A stretch of 64,000 bases of DNA from Qipengyuania_C sp046254955. GTDB taxonomy: Bacteria > Pseudomonadota > Alphaproteobacteria > Sphingomonadales > Sphingomonadaceae. Under the pieces are notes generated by a model that was not told the DNA's origin, ran no database searches, and worked only from the letters and a program-made list of their open reading frames with translations. Position 1 is the stretch's first letter; every line of letters begins with the position of its first letter. Of the stretch, positions 1 to 7,667 are shown piece by piece. The position numbers and the translations under genes were made by a program. The stretch spans positions 248,001 to 312,000 of the forward strand of contig NZ_JBJXRG010000002.1 of assembly GCF_046254955.1 (NCBI RefSeq), written 5' to 3'.

Positions 1-622
1 CAACAGCGACAATGCGGGTCTGAGAAGGGGAAGCGGAGCTATCGCCAAACAGATAGAAGCACACGCCACTTTCCGCGCAATCGGAGCCTTTGGCATTACC
101 GAATTGCCCGTTTAGCGAAGCAGGAAGCGAAGTTGCCGGCTCCCCGGCTTGGGGCAATGCGTCGCCATCCAGCGCATCGTAAGCGATGTGGCGTGGGTCT
201 GCATCGAAGCCCACAGACCAGTCGCCCGCTGGCAGCATCGTTAGAGAACTTGCCGCACCGGCATCGTTGCGCAGGCGCTTGCCTCGCTCATCGAGGAGTT
301 CACCCGTTTCGATCTCAATCAGGTCGGCCAATTGCCCCAATATTTCATCAGGCGTGATGATCAGCCAGTGGTTATCCTTGCTGACGGAATAGAGCTGGCC
401 ATCATGCCATTCGAGACCGGTGAGACCGCCGACCTCATCCTCGCCTGGATCTATTTCCAGCCCTCCCAGATAGGTCAGCTCGCCCAGCGTGATGTTACCG
501 GCATCGGCGGGATCGAGCGCGACTGGGAGCGTTTGCGGCATGATCGCTTCGCTGGCCACGACCGGGGCGGATACAAGAAGAGCTGGTACGGCGAGCGTCA
601 AGAAGCGGGAAATGCAAGTCAT
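1..622 (-). CDS. esterase-like / phytase-like beta-propeller protein, 5' part only (runs off the left edge)
   Basis: Reading the minus strand from an ATG at 622 gives 207 uninterrupted codons that leave the window at base 1, so only the N-terminal half or so is present. Residues 1-24 look like a signal peptide (MTCISRFLTLAVPALLVSA, then an A-S cleavage region), so export to the periplasm or outer surface is likely. The mature part contains the phrases GGLTGLEWHDGQLYSVSKD, typical of the first propeller blade of the phytase-like family (esterase-like activity of phytase), and GFDADPRHIAYD. The enzymatic substrate of this family is poorly defined. The gene is divergent from blaI, with 137 bases between the two starts; that gap holds two perfect dyads, so the two genes may share control. 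Family call is from sequence memory; catalytic residues lie outside the window. Confidence 0.75.
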   Translation of the reverse strand, partial: MTCISRFLTLAVPALLVSAPVVASEAIMPQTLPVALDPADAGNITLGELTYLGGLEIDPGEDEVGGLTGLEWHDGQLYSVSKDNHWLIITPDEILGQLADLIEIETGELLDERGKRLRNDAGAASSLTMLPAGDWSVGFDADPRHIAYDALDGDALPQAGEPATSLPASLNGQFGNAKGSDCAESGVCFYLFGDSSASPSQTRIVAV

Positions 623-660
623 TCGTCCATGGTGATTGGTCGCTGGCAGATTTTCAAGCG

Positions 661-680
661 ATATGAATTTCTGTTCATAT
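661..680. promoter_or_regulatory. perfect 7-bp inverted repeat in the divergent promoter region
   Basis: ATATGAA (661-667) and TTCATAT (674-680) are exact reverse complements separated by six bases. The site lies between the divergent starts of the phytase-like gene (622) and blaI (760), where an operator or promoter overlap would be expected. Which protein binds it is not known. Confidence 0.45.
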
Positions 681-699
681 GGGCTTCAGGTTTACACCC

Positions 700-716
700 G
701 TAGTCGTCATGACTAC
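700..716. promoter_or_regulatory. perfect 6-bp inverted repeat, candidate BlaI operator
   Basis: GTAGTC (700-705) and GACTAC (711-716) are exact reverse complements with a 5-base centre. It sits 44 bases before the chosen blaI start. BlaI/MecI repressors are known to bind short dyads containing TACA/TGTA-like half-sites in their own promoters; here the half-site is GACTACA-like, so autoregulation is a reasonable inference, not a demonstration. Confidence 0.5.
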
Positions 717-759
717 AGACGTAATCGATCATCTGGATCGCGGATCCGGGGAGGACGCA

Positions 760-1149
760 ATGGGACGGCGAGATACCGCACAGCCAGAACGCATAAGCGA
801 GGCTGAGCATGCAGTGATGGAAGCGCTGTGGAATCACAGCCCCGCGACTGCCGCCGAAGTGTGCGAGGAAGTCTGCAAGGCTCGCGGTTGGAGCCTTGCT
901 ACGGTCAAGACTCTGCTTTCACGGCTTGTTACCAAGAATGTCGTGGTTACCGAGCCCGACGGTCGCAGGTTCCTTTACTCACCATCTATTGCCCGATCGG
1001 ACTACGTGGGCGGGGAAAGCCGGAGGCTGGTCGATCGGCTGTTCGGGGGAAGGGCGGCCTCGCTGGTGGCACATCTCGCCGAGCAGGAAGCACTGAGCGA
1101 CGAAGACCTCAACGAAATCGAAAACCTGCTAAAGGAGCTGCGCAAATGA
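760..1149 (+). CDS. blaI: BlaI/MecI/CopY-family transcriptional repressor
   Basis: A 129-residue winged-helix repressor. The N-terminal half carries the family pattern ISEAEHAVMEALWNHSPATA followed by the recognition-helix region GWSLATVKTLLSRLVTKN and the wing VVTEPDGRRFLYSP. The C-terminal helices (roughly residues 75-129) form the dimerisation part. I start at the ATG at 760 because GGGGAGG lies 6 bases upstream and the family begins here; an in-frame ATG at 679 would add 27 residues that do not fit the family. The stop overlaps the M56 protease start (ATGAG), so the two are translationally coupled. Known members are inactivated by cleavage through the partner M56 protease. The inducing signal here need not be a beta-lactam, since the partner lacks that sensor domain and no beta-lactamase is visible. 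Confidence 0.9.
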   Translation: MGRRDTAQPERISEAEHAVMEALWNHSPATAAEVCEEVCKARGWSLATVKTLLSRLVTKNVVVTEPDGRRFLYSPSIARSDYVGGESRRLVDRLFGGRAASLVAHLAEQEALSDEDLNEIENLLKELRK

Positions 1150-2786
1150 GCTGGCTTCTCGACACGCTCGTCTGGACAGGGGCACTGATTGCTTTGGTCC
1201 TATTGCTGCGGCGCCCGGTGGCGCAGCATTTCGGGGCGACCGCAGCCTATGCCTTGTGGCTTTTGCCGATGGCGCGGCTTGTCCTTCCGCCGTTCATCCT
1301 CCCTGCATCGATGGCTCCCGCTCAAAGCGAGCCGGTTGCCGTTGAGGTTGCGGCGGGGGCGGAAGCCATGGAGATTGTGATTCCTGTGGCTCCTGCAGGT
1401 GGGGTGCCGGCAGCCTCCGTGCAAACCTCCGAAGCATCGTGGATTGTGTCGCTGGACTGGGGCTTGATCGCAACGATCATCTGGATTGCAGGTGCAATCA
1501 CGTTTGTAGCGCTGCGGGTGCGAGCCTACCATCGGATGCGCTCGGTGCTTCTGACCAATGCCGTGAATGTCGGTGAAGCCGGTGCGGTTCGCCTGGTCGA
1601 AACGCCCCTTACCGAGGCGCCGATCGCATTCGGAGTCAGAGACAAAGTCATCGCTCTTCCGGAAGGATTTCTGGACCAGCCAGATGTGGCCGCTCGCAAT
1701 CTCGCGCTTGAGCATGAATTGGCGCATCACCGCGGTAATGATCTCCTGATCAATTTTGCCGTGCAGCCCCTGTTCGCGCTCCACTGGTTCAATCCGCTTG
1801 CATGGCTGGGATGGCGCGCGCTGCGTTGCGACCAGGAAGCGGCGTGTGACGCCCGCGTCGTCAGTGAACGCAGCAGGCAGGAGCGGGCGCATTACGCAGA
1901 AGTGATCGCTAGTTTTGCGACGGGACCCAAACTGACGCTGGCCGCGCCGATGGCGTGCCCCGTGATTGGAGATAAATCGATAATCCATCGACTGAGGAGT
2001 TTGACGATGAATGACGTTTCACCGCGTCGCCGCAAGGCGGGCAAATTCGGACTGGCTGCAGCGGCATTGGCGATACCCCTAACCGCGACGGTTACCTATG
2101 CCGAAGTTCTTGCTCCCGAGACGGCGCAGGAAGCTCCGCCCGCGCCGGAGGCTCCGCTCGCACCGTCAACGACCTTGGCACCATCTGCGCCGCTTGCTCC
2201 GGCTGCCCCCATGGCTCCGCTGGCACCCGAGGCTCCCATGGCACCGCTCGCTCCTATGGCGATGCAGGCTGTTGGCGAGGCCGCAGAAGAGGGCGAGAAA
2301 AAAGAGCGCCGCGTCTATGTGATCAAGAGCGAAGAGCACAAAAGCGGGGGCGATGGGCATGCAGACCACAAGGTCCACAAGGTCCACAAGGTGAAGGTCC
2401 ATGCTTCGGCGGGCGAGAAGATGAGTCCTGAAGAGCGTGCCCGCATGAAGGCCGAGGTCGCCGAAGCCATGGCCGAGATGAAAATCGAGCTGGCCGAAGC
2501 ACGCGAAGCCCACAAGATCGCGATGATCGAGATGAAGGATTCGATGGGCGAGATGGTCACCATTGAAGCCAATTGCGAAAGCAGTGAACCTCTTTCCGAG
2601 AAGCTCGCGAAAAACGGTAAGAAAGTCATGGTCGTCTGCGAAACGGCCGTGATGGGCCAGGCGCGGGAAGCGCTGAAGCAGGCGCGCGCTTCCATTGCAG
2701 CGCAATCGGATATGGATGCGGAAATCCGCGCGACAGTGCTTGAGGCACTGGATGAGGAAATCCGGAATTTCGACAACGAAGGCTAG
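1146..2786 (+). CDS. M56-family (BlaR1-like) membrane metalloprotease sensor with a non-penicillin-binding tail
   Basis: A 546-residue membrane protein. Several hydrophobic segments (about 5-24, 32-53, 105-123) surround an M56 peptidase domain with the zinc motif HELAH at 190-194 and a probable third ligand E231 in CDQEAACDA. A further hydrophobic segment at about 301-318 leads into a periplasm-facing tail. In BlaR1 that tail is a class-D-type penicillin sensor; here there is none. Instead there is a Pro/Ala repeat (323-372, units like APMAPLAPEA), a His-rich stretch (398-420) and charged amphipathic helices (427-470), then two cysteines in the last 80 residues. The start is the ATG that overlaps the blaI stop; the longer upstream frame is in the blaI shadow. 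The inferred role is to sense an envelope signal and cleave BlaI. Confidence 0.85.
   Translation: MSWLLDTLVWTGALIALVLLLRRPVAQHFGATAAYALWLLPMARLVLPPFILPASMAPAQSEPVAVEVAAGAEAMEIVIPVAPAGGVPAASVQTSEASWIVSLDWGLIATIIWIAGAITFVALRVRAYHRMRSVLLTNAVNVGEAGAVRLVETPLTEAPIAFGVRDKVIALPEGFLDQPDVAARNLALEHELAHHRGNDLLINFAVQPLFALHWFNPLAWLGWRALRCDQEAACDARVVSERSRQERAHYAEVIASFATGPKLTLAAPMACPVIGDKSIIHRLRSLTMNDVSPRRRKAGKFGLAAAALAIPLTATVTYAEVLAPETAQEAPPAPEAPLAPSTTLAPSAPLAPAAPMAPLAPEAPMAPLAPMAMQAVGEAAEEGEKKERRVYVIKSEEHKSGGDGHADHKVHKVHKVKVHASAGEKMSPEERARMKAEVAEAMAEMKIELAEAREAHKIAMIEMKDSMGEMVTIEANCESSEPLSEKLAKNGKKVMVVCETAVMGQAREALKQARASIAAQSDMDAEIRATVLEALDEEIRNFDNEG
2366..2392 (+). repeat. three perfect 9-bp tandem repeats coding a His/Lys stretch
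   Basis: CCACAAGGT occurs three times in a row (2366-2374, 2375-2383, 2384-2392) inside the M56 gene and encodes repeated H-K-V units. Short perfect in-frame repeats like this can change in copy number by slippage. Confidence 0.8.
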
Positions 2787-2818
2787 ATCGAGTCCCCCTT
2801 GATAATTGGCCATTCGTA

Positions 2819-2846
2819 GGCGGCAGGAGTGTCCCCTCCTGCCGCC
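2819..2846 (+). terminator. hairpin terminator after the M56 gene
   Basis: GGCGGCAGGAG (2819-2829) pairs perfectly with CTCCTGCCGCC (2836-2846) across a 6-base loop, 33 bases after the M56 stop. The following sequence (GCTTTGGC) is only weakly T-rich, so termination may be partial or Rho-assisted. Confidence 0.65.
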
Positions 2847-2929
2847 GCTTTGGCATAATGCATGGGTTCACAAAGCATTCAGTTCATCGCTTATAGACCA
2901 CGCTTCATCGCAGCGATGAGGAGCGAGAG

Positions 2930-4336
2930 ATGGCCGTTGAACGAACCCCGGGAATAAAGCTTTTGTTTGTGGCGCTGATCGGTGCAGCGCTCGTGATCCC
3001 GCTCCTGATGGTCTATGGCCTCGTCTCTGACCGCCAGCACCAGTCGCGCATTGCCCAGCAATCAATCACCGCAGGCTGGGGCGGCGAGCAAGTGATCTCC
3101 GGGCCAGTTCTCGTCATACCGTACATTGAAGAGCGTATTCAGAACGAAGTGGTGGACGGCAAGACCACCACGCGCACGATCAGGGCCCGCGAACAGCTTT
3201 ACCTCTCTCCTGAACAGCAAAAAGTCGCGACAACGATCGATCCCGATCTCAAACAGCGATCAATCTACAGCGCCGTTATCTACACTGCGCAGCTAAGCGG
3301 CGAGGCCCGGTTCTCGCTGACCGACGACCTCTCGCGCCTAGGAATTGAACGTGAGGACTTGCGCCTCGATGAAGTCGAACTGCGCTTCGGCTCTTCCGAT
3401 CCGAGGGGTCTGCAATCTGACGCGGAGGTCACACTCAACGGAGAGGCGCTCGTGCTCAAGCCTGGCAACGGTGTAGCTGCAAGCGGTGGCTCGGGCTTTC
3501 ATGCACCGCTCGAATGGAATGGTTCCGACCCGCTGTTAATCGACTGGTCGTATAGCCTGCGCGGTAGCCATGGGCTCAGCCTTGTTCCGCGCGGTGGCAA
3601 TACTGATTGGCAAGTCCGCTCGACCTGGCCGCATCCCAGCTTTGTCGGCAGCTTCCTGCCTGATGAGGAAGGCAAGGAAATTTCCGCTGACGGCTTCGTC
3701 GCCAATTGGTCGGTTTCAAACCTCGCTCTTGGGCAGGCCATGGCGATGACTTCTGATCCCGGCCCGCCGATGATCACTGATGGGGCGGTGGAATATGCGC
3801 AGGCAGCGGTAATAGAGCGCGCCGGCGCCTCGGGTGGCCCAAGTATGGCTGCTACCATCCGCTTGGTGGAGCCGGTTGATCTTTACAGCCGGGTCGATCG
3901 CGCGGTGAAGTACGGCTTTCTATTCATCGGCTTCACTTTCCTCGCCTTTTTCATGTTCGATGTTGTTGGCGGAGCGCGGGTCGCTGCGGCGGAGTACCTG
4001 CTCACCGGTGCCGGGCTGACGCTGTTCTTCGTGCTGCTGCTCGCATTTGCTGAGGTGATCGGCTTTGCCCTGGCGTATGTCGTGGCCAGTGCCGCGATCA
4101 TCGGACTGCTGACCGCCTATAGCGCGGCGGTCCTGGGCAGCTGGATGCGGGCGAGGGTAATCGGAGCGTTGCTGGTCGGCCTCTACGCTCTGCTCTATGT
4201 GCTGCTAAACCTCGAGGCATGGTCCTTGCTGATCGGATCGGTGCTGCTCTTTGTGGCCCTCGCCGGGGTGATGTACGCCACCCGCAAGATCGATTGGTCG
4301 AGTGTTGGGCGTAAAGCCGAAGAGGCCGAAACTTAG
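2930..4336 (+). CDS. creD: CreD-family inner membrane protein
   Basis: A 468-residue protein with one N-terminal membrane segment (about 9-32, IKLLFVALIGAALVIPLLMV), a large soluble middle part and a cluster of hydrophobic helices from about residue 325 to 455. The opening of the soluble part, GGEQVISGPVLVIPY, and the downstream FSLTDDLSRLGIEREDL are typical of CreD. CreD is a cell-envelope protein of unclear biochemical function, in enterobacteria controlled by the CreBC two-component system and linked to envelope stress and colicin tolerance. The ATG at 2930 has GAGGAGCGAGAG directly upstream. Here it follows a BlaI/M56 pair, separated by a hairpin, with no creBC in view; a shared envelope-stress role is an inference from position. 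Confidence 0.92.
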   Translation: MAVERTPGIKLLFVALIGAALVIPLLMVYGLVSDRQHQSRIAQQSITAGWGGEQVISGPVLVIPYIEERIQNEVVDGKTTTRTIRAREQLYLSPEQQKVATTIDPDLKQRSIYSAVIYTAQLSGEARFSLTDDLSRLGIEREDLRLDEVELRFGSSDPRGLQSDAEVTLNGEALVLKPGNGVAASGGSGFHAPLEWNGSDPLLIDWSYSLRGSHGLSLVPRGGNTDWQVRSTWPHPSFVGSFLPDEEGKEISADGFVANWSVSNLALGQAMAMTSDPGPPMITDGAVEYAQAAVIERAGASGGPSMAATIRLVEPVDLYSRVDRAVKYGFLFIGFTFLAFFMFDVVGGARVAAAEYLLTGAGLTLFFVLLLAFAEVIGFALAYVVASAAIIGLLTAYSAAVLGSWMRARVIGALLVGLYALLYVLLNLEAWSLLIGSVLLFVALAGVMYATRKIDWSSVGRKAEEAET

Positions 4337-4359
4337 AGCTCAGCTGACCAAACCAAAAG

Positions 4360-4400
4360 AAGGCCCGGGGCGCTCCGCAAAGCATCCCGGGCCTTTCTTT
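4360..4400. terminator. bidirectional intrinsic terminator between creD and the zinc protease gene
   Basis: AAGGCCCGGG (4360-4369) pairs perfectly with CCCGGGCCTT (4386-4395). On the plus strand TTTCTTT follows; on the minus strand the stem is followed by TTCTTTTGG. It lies between two convergent genes (stops at 4336 and 4417), as expected for a two-way terminator. Confidence 0.9.
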
Positions 4401-4416
4401 CGCCTAGGGCCTAAGC

Positions 4417-5280
4417 TCAGCGAAATTCCATATAGCGATCGCACACGCTGTCATTTGACGAGTTCATGCCCAGCCGCAGTGCTTCCATCCGCTGCCTGCT
4501 GGTGCCATGCGTGAAGCTCTCGGGATTGACCCGCTGACCGGCCTGCCGCTGGAGCGTATCGTCACCGATGGCGCTGGCGGCTCTTAGGCCCTCTTCCATG
4601 TCACCCGGCTCGATCAGGTTGCGGTTCTTGCCCGCCCAGACCCCGGCATAGCAATCGGCCTGCAGCTCCATGCGGACCTGCAGCTCGTTGGCATTACGGC
4701 GGTTCTGTTGCTGCGCGCTACGGATCTGTCCGGCGACACCGGTGAGGTGCTGGATATGGTGGCCATATTCATGCGCCATCACATAGTAGCGGGCGAAATC
4801 GCCGCCTGCGCCCATGCGGCGCTCCATAGTGTTGTAGAAACTCGTGTCGAGATAAATACCCTGATCGGCGGGGCAATAGAACGGCCCCATGGCGGAGCTG
4901 GCTGCACCGCAACCCGAGTTAACGCTGCCGCTGTAAAGCGTGAGCAGGGGCTGCTCGAAGCGGATGCCCGCGGCGCGGAATTCCGGCTCCCATGTCTCGT
5001 TGAGCGATGCCAGCGCATTGCACGCCTCGAGAGCGTACGGCCCGCTTTCGCACACTTCCGTCGGATCGGAGCTTTGGGTGACCTGATTGCCGCCGGTCGC
5101 GTCTTGCACGCTTTCGACCACGCCGATGGTCTGCATCGGATCGGCACCAAAGAGGAAATAGGCAATGGCTGCAATCACGATCGTGCCGCAACCGATCCCG
5201 CCACCGCGGCCTCCGGGAAAGCCGCCACCGCCGCCTCCGCGGACACGTATGTTACCCGGGTTAAATCGCTTGAGTTTCAT
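4417..5280 (-). CDS. ypfJ: neutral zinc metallopeptidase, YpfJ family
   Basis: A 287-residue protein. The N-terminus is basic and glycine-rich (FNPGNIRVRGGGGGGFPGG), then a membrane anchor at about 31-46 (CGTIVIAAIAYFLFG). The catalytic domain carries the zinc motif HEYGHH at 170-175 (H170, E171, H174) and a probable third ligand E206 in MELQADCYAGVW. These, plus YCPADQGIYLDTSFY before the motif, define the putative neutral zinc metallopeptidase (YpfJ) family, whose substrate is unknown. Length is normal for the family. The active domain probably faces the periplasm. It converges on creD across a shared terminator and is divergent from the downstream dehydrogenase gene. Confidence 0.93.
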   Translation of the reverse strand: MKLKRFNPGNIRVRGGGGGGFPGGRGGGIGCGTIVIAAIAYFLFGADPMQTIGVVESVQDATGGNQVTQSSDPTEVCESGPYALEACNALASLNETWEPEFRAAGIRFEQPLLTLYSGSVNSGCGAASSAMGPFYCPADQGIYLDTSFYNTMERRMGAGGDFARYYVMAHEYGHHIQHLTGVAGQIRSAQQQNRRNANELQVRMELQADCYAGVWAGKNRNLIEPGDMEEGLRAASAIGDDTLQRQAGQRVNPESFTHGTSRQRMEALRLGMNSSNDSVCDRYMEFR

Positions 5281-5386
5281 GGCTTTCCTATCTCCCGCCG
5301 CATCAGGGACGCGTTAGCACTGGACTTCGGCGACGACTCGCGCTCAAGACCGATGTCACACAATAGCCAACATTCAGGAGAACGGA

Positions 5387-6142
5387 ATGTTCCTTTCCGG
5401 CAAACGCGCACTTGTTACGGGATCCACATCGGGGATCGGTTTGGCGATTGCCAGGGCTCTGCGCGCAGAGGGCGCAGAGGTGATCCTGAACGGGTTTGGC
5501 GACGAAGGCGAGATCGCTGCATTGTGCGACGAGCTGGGCGCCACCCATTCGGGTGCCAACCTGCTTGAGGTCGGCGAGATCGAAGCGATGATGGCCGAAG
5601 CAGGGGCGCTCGATATCCTCGTCAATAATGCGGGGATGCAGCATGTCTCGCCGGTCGAGGAATTTCCGACCGACAAATGGGAACAGGTCATCGGTCTCAA
5701 TCTGACCGCCACCTTCCATACCACGCGGCTCGCTGTTTCCGCGATGAAGGATAAGGGGTGGGGCCGGTTGATCAACACCGCCAGTGCCCATTCGCTTACC
5801 GCATCGCCGTTCAAGAGCGCTTACAATGCCTCGAAACATGGCGTGGCAGGCTTCACCAAGACTGTCGCACTCGAGCTGGCGCAGACCGGCGTAACTGCCA
5901 ATTGCATCAGCCCGGGCTATGTCTGGACGCCGCTGATTGAGGGCCAGATCCCCGATACGATGAAAGCGCGCGGGTTGACCCGTGACGAAGTGATCAACGA
6001 TGTGCTGCTGGCCAAGCAGCCGACTAAGAAATTCGTCCAGCCCGAAGAGATCGGCGCGCTCGCCGTTTTCCTCTGCCGCGAGGAAGCGGGGAATGTCACC
6101 GGCGCAAACTGGTCGATCGACGGGGGCTGGACGGCCGAGTAG
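5387..6142 (+). CDS. 3-hydroxybutyrate dehydrogenase-type short-chain dehydrogenase
   Basis: A 251-residue classical SDR. The NAD-binding motif TGSTSGIG is at 11-18, NNAG at 80-83, and the catalytic set is S133, Y146 and K150 (YNASK). The substrate-loop and C-terminal phrases LAKQPTKKFVQPEEIG and TGANWSIDGGW are characteristic of NAD-dependent D-3-hydroxybutyrate dehydrogenases (BdhA), which interconvert 3-hydroxybutyrate and acetoacetate in polyhydroxybutyrate or ketone-body use. SDR substrates are hard to fix from sequence, so the specific activity is a strong guess. The ATG at 5387 follows a GGAG-containing leader. No PHB synthase or depolymerase is in the window. Confidence 0.85.
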   Translation: MFLSGKRALVTGSTSGIGLAIARALRAEGAEVILNGFGDEGEIAALCDELGATHSGANLLEVGEIEAMMAEAGALDILVNNAGMQHVSPVEEFPTDKWEQVIGLNLTATFHTTRLAVSAMKDKGWGRLINTASAHSLTASPFKSAYNASKHGVAGFTKTVALELAQTGVTANCISPGYVWTPLIEGQIPDTMKARGLTRDEVINDVLLAKQPTKKFVQPEEIGALAVFLCREEAGNVTGANWSIDGGWTAE

Positions 6143-6261
6143 CTCACAATCGGGCCACATTTCGGTGCCGATGCCAACTGGTCCTAGTGGATCAGCCAGT
6201 TCCGATTAGGACATGCCCAGTCCAGTGATGTGCTTCAGGGCAAATCAGCGGGACACTCCCC

Positions 6262-7035
6262 ATGGGAATATTGGACAAATTTCGGCTCGACGGCGAGGTC
6301 GCTGTCGTTACCGGCGCGGGCAAGGGTATCGGCAGGGCGATCGCGATTGGTCTCGCCGAAGCGGGGGCCAGCGTGGTGGTCTCTTCGCGCACGCAATCGG
6401 ATCTCGATGCCGTTGCGGCAGATATCCATGCAAATGGCGGAGAGGCGCTGGCATTTGCGGCTGATGCCACAAGCAATGACGAGCTGGAAAAACTGGCCGA
6501 AGCGGCTGTCGCGACTTTCGGTAAGCTCACCATTTGGGTCAATAACGCTGGCGGTATCCCCGACGGCACTCCGCGCTACTTGACGCGGACGGCCGAAGAG
6601 AATTTCGACGCACAAATCGCGCTCAATCTCAAAGCCGTGTGGATGGGCGCAAAGGTCGCCGCAGCGAAGATGGCGGATGCGGGCGGGGCGATCATCAACA
6701 TATCCTCGCGTTCAGCCTATGGTCCGCAGGTCAAGAACGGACCTTACGGAGCGGCCAAAGCAGCGGCCAATAGCCTCACCAGCACGCTGGCGGTCGAACT
6801 CGCTCCCGCGATCCGCGTCAATGCGATCGCACCTGGTCCCATCCCCACCGAAAATTTCGACGAATGTATGGGGACCGATACTGACGAGAAGCGCGAGAAG
6901 CTGCTGGGCATGATCGGTATTCCGATGGGACGCTACGGTGATCCTGAAGACATAGCTTCGGCGGTCGTGTTCATGGCTTCGCCCGCATCGAGCTGGGTCA
7001 CAGGGCAATGTCTTTATGTGACTGGCGGGCGGTAA
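6262..7035 (+). CDS. short-chain dehydrogenase/reductase, substrate unknown
   Basis: A 257-residue classical SDR: TGAGKGIG at 17-24, NNAGG at 94-98, serine at about 148-149 and the YGAAK pair Y162/K166. The second half has VELAPAIRVNAIAPGPIPTE, the usual glycine/proline loop, and the C-terminus ends in a short TGG. It resembles steroid- or polyol-acting SDRs (7-alpha-hydroxysteroid dehydrogenase group), but nothing visible fixes the substrate. It lies 119 bases after the hydroxybutyrate-dehydrogenase-like gene on the same strand and could be cotranscribed, although the two are not close relatives. Confidence 0.85.
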   Translation: MGILDKFRLDGEVAVVTGAGKGIGRAIAIGLAEAGASVVVSSRTQSDLDAVAADIHANGGEALAFAADATSNDELEKLAEAAVATFGKLTIWVNNAGGIPDGTPRYLTRTAEENFDAQIALNLKAVWMGAKVAAAKMADAGGAIINISSRSAYGPQVKNGPYGAAKAAANSLTSTLAVELAPAIRVNAIAPGPIPTENFDECMGTDTDEKREKLLGMIGIPMGRYGDPEDIASAVVFMASPASSWVTGQCLYVTGGR

Positions 7036-7094
7036 AGCTGGGGAGTTGCAACGGCTGCTAGGCGTCGAGGTTAACGAGAGGAAGTACAGACCTA

Positions 7095-7493
7095 ATGGAT
7101 CCTTATACCTACGTCGTGATCGTGAGTGCGCTGGCACTCCTCGCCTATTATTTCACGCTCCTGCAGGCCGGGCTCGCTCGCGGACGCTTCAAGATCGAAG
7201 CGCCTTCGCATAGCGGGCCGCCCGAGTATGAACGCTATGTGCGGGCGCATCATAATACGCTCGAACATCTTGTGCTCTTTTTACCCGGGCTGTGGCTGTT
7301 CTCTTATGCAGTGAGCCCGTTGTGGGCGGCAGGAATTGGCATCATTTGGCCACTAATGCGAGTGGGCTATGCGCTTGGCTATTATGCAGCGCCGAATAAG
7401 CGACTGCGCTGGATCTACCTCAGCATGCCGCCCATTTACGTTTTCGTCCTCGGCTCGCTCATCGCAGGCATAATCGAACTGCTCGGCGTCTGA
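7095..7493 (+). CDS. MAPEG-family membrane protein
   Basis: A 132-residue integral membrane protein with four hydrophobic segments. The loop after the first helix reads RFKIEAPSHSGPPEYERYVRAHHNTLEHL; the pattern E-x-x-x-R-x-x-x-N-x-x-E is the signature of MAPEG proteins (membrane-associated eicosanoid and glutathione metabolism), where these residues bind glutathione. A role in glutathione conjugation or lipid-peroxide handling at the membrane is implied by family; the actual substrate is unknown. It follows the SDR gene by 59 bases on the same strand. Confidence 0.85.
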   Translation: MDPYTYVVIVSALALLAYYFTLLQAGLARGRFKIEAPSHSGPPEYERYVRAHHNTLEHLVLFLPGLWLFSYAVSPLWAAGIGIIWPLMRVGYALGYYAAPNKRLRWIYLSMPPIYVFVLGSLIAGIIELLGV

Positions 7494-7569
7494 ACCGGCC
7501 ACCAGGCCAAGCGCCCTTGTCGCGTTTGTCCTATCACCGCTTTCGCGCTGCCATCACAGGCGAGATGGA

Positions 7570-7609
7570 TTCTCGAATTCGTCACTTTTCAATGCGATGG
7601 ATTCGAGAA
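7570..7609. repeat. 9-bp inverted repeat upstream of the J-domain gene
   Basis: TTCTCGAAT (7570-7578) and ATTCGAGAA (7601-7609) are exact reverse complements with a 22-base loop, ending 58 bases before the chosen start of the J-domain gene. It could be an operator or a weak attenuator hairpin; no poly-T follows. Confidence 0.4.
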
Positions 7610-7667
7610 AGCTTTGTCGATAGGCCATAGTGCGGTTAGTTCGTCGGCATTCGGTGGAGGATTGGCG

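Noticed and set aside
1200..1988. Minus-strand frame opposite the M56 gene
   Set aside because: Shadow of a confirmed membrane protease; no domain.
1146..2786. Label of beta-lactam sensor BlaR1
   Set aside because: The M56 domain fits, but the penicillin-binding sensor is absent, so beta-lactam sensing is not supported.
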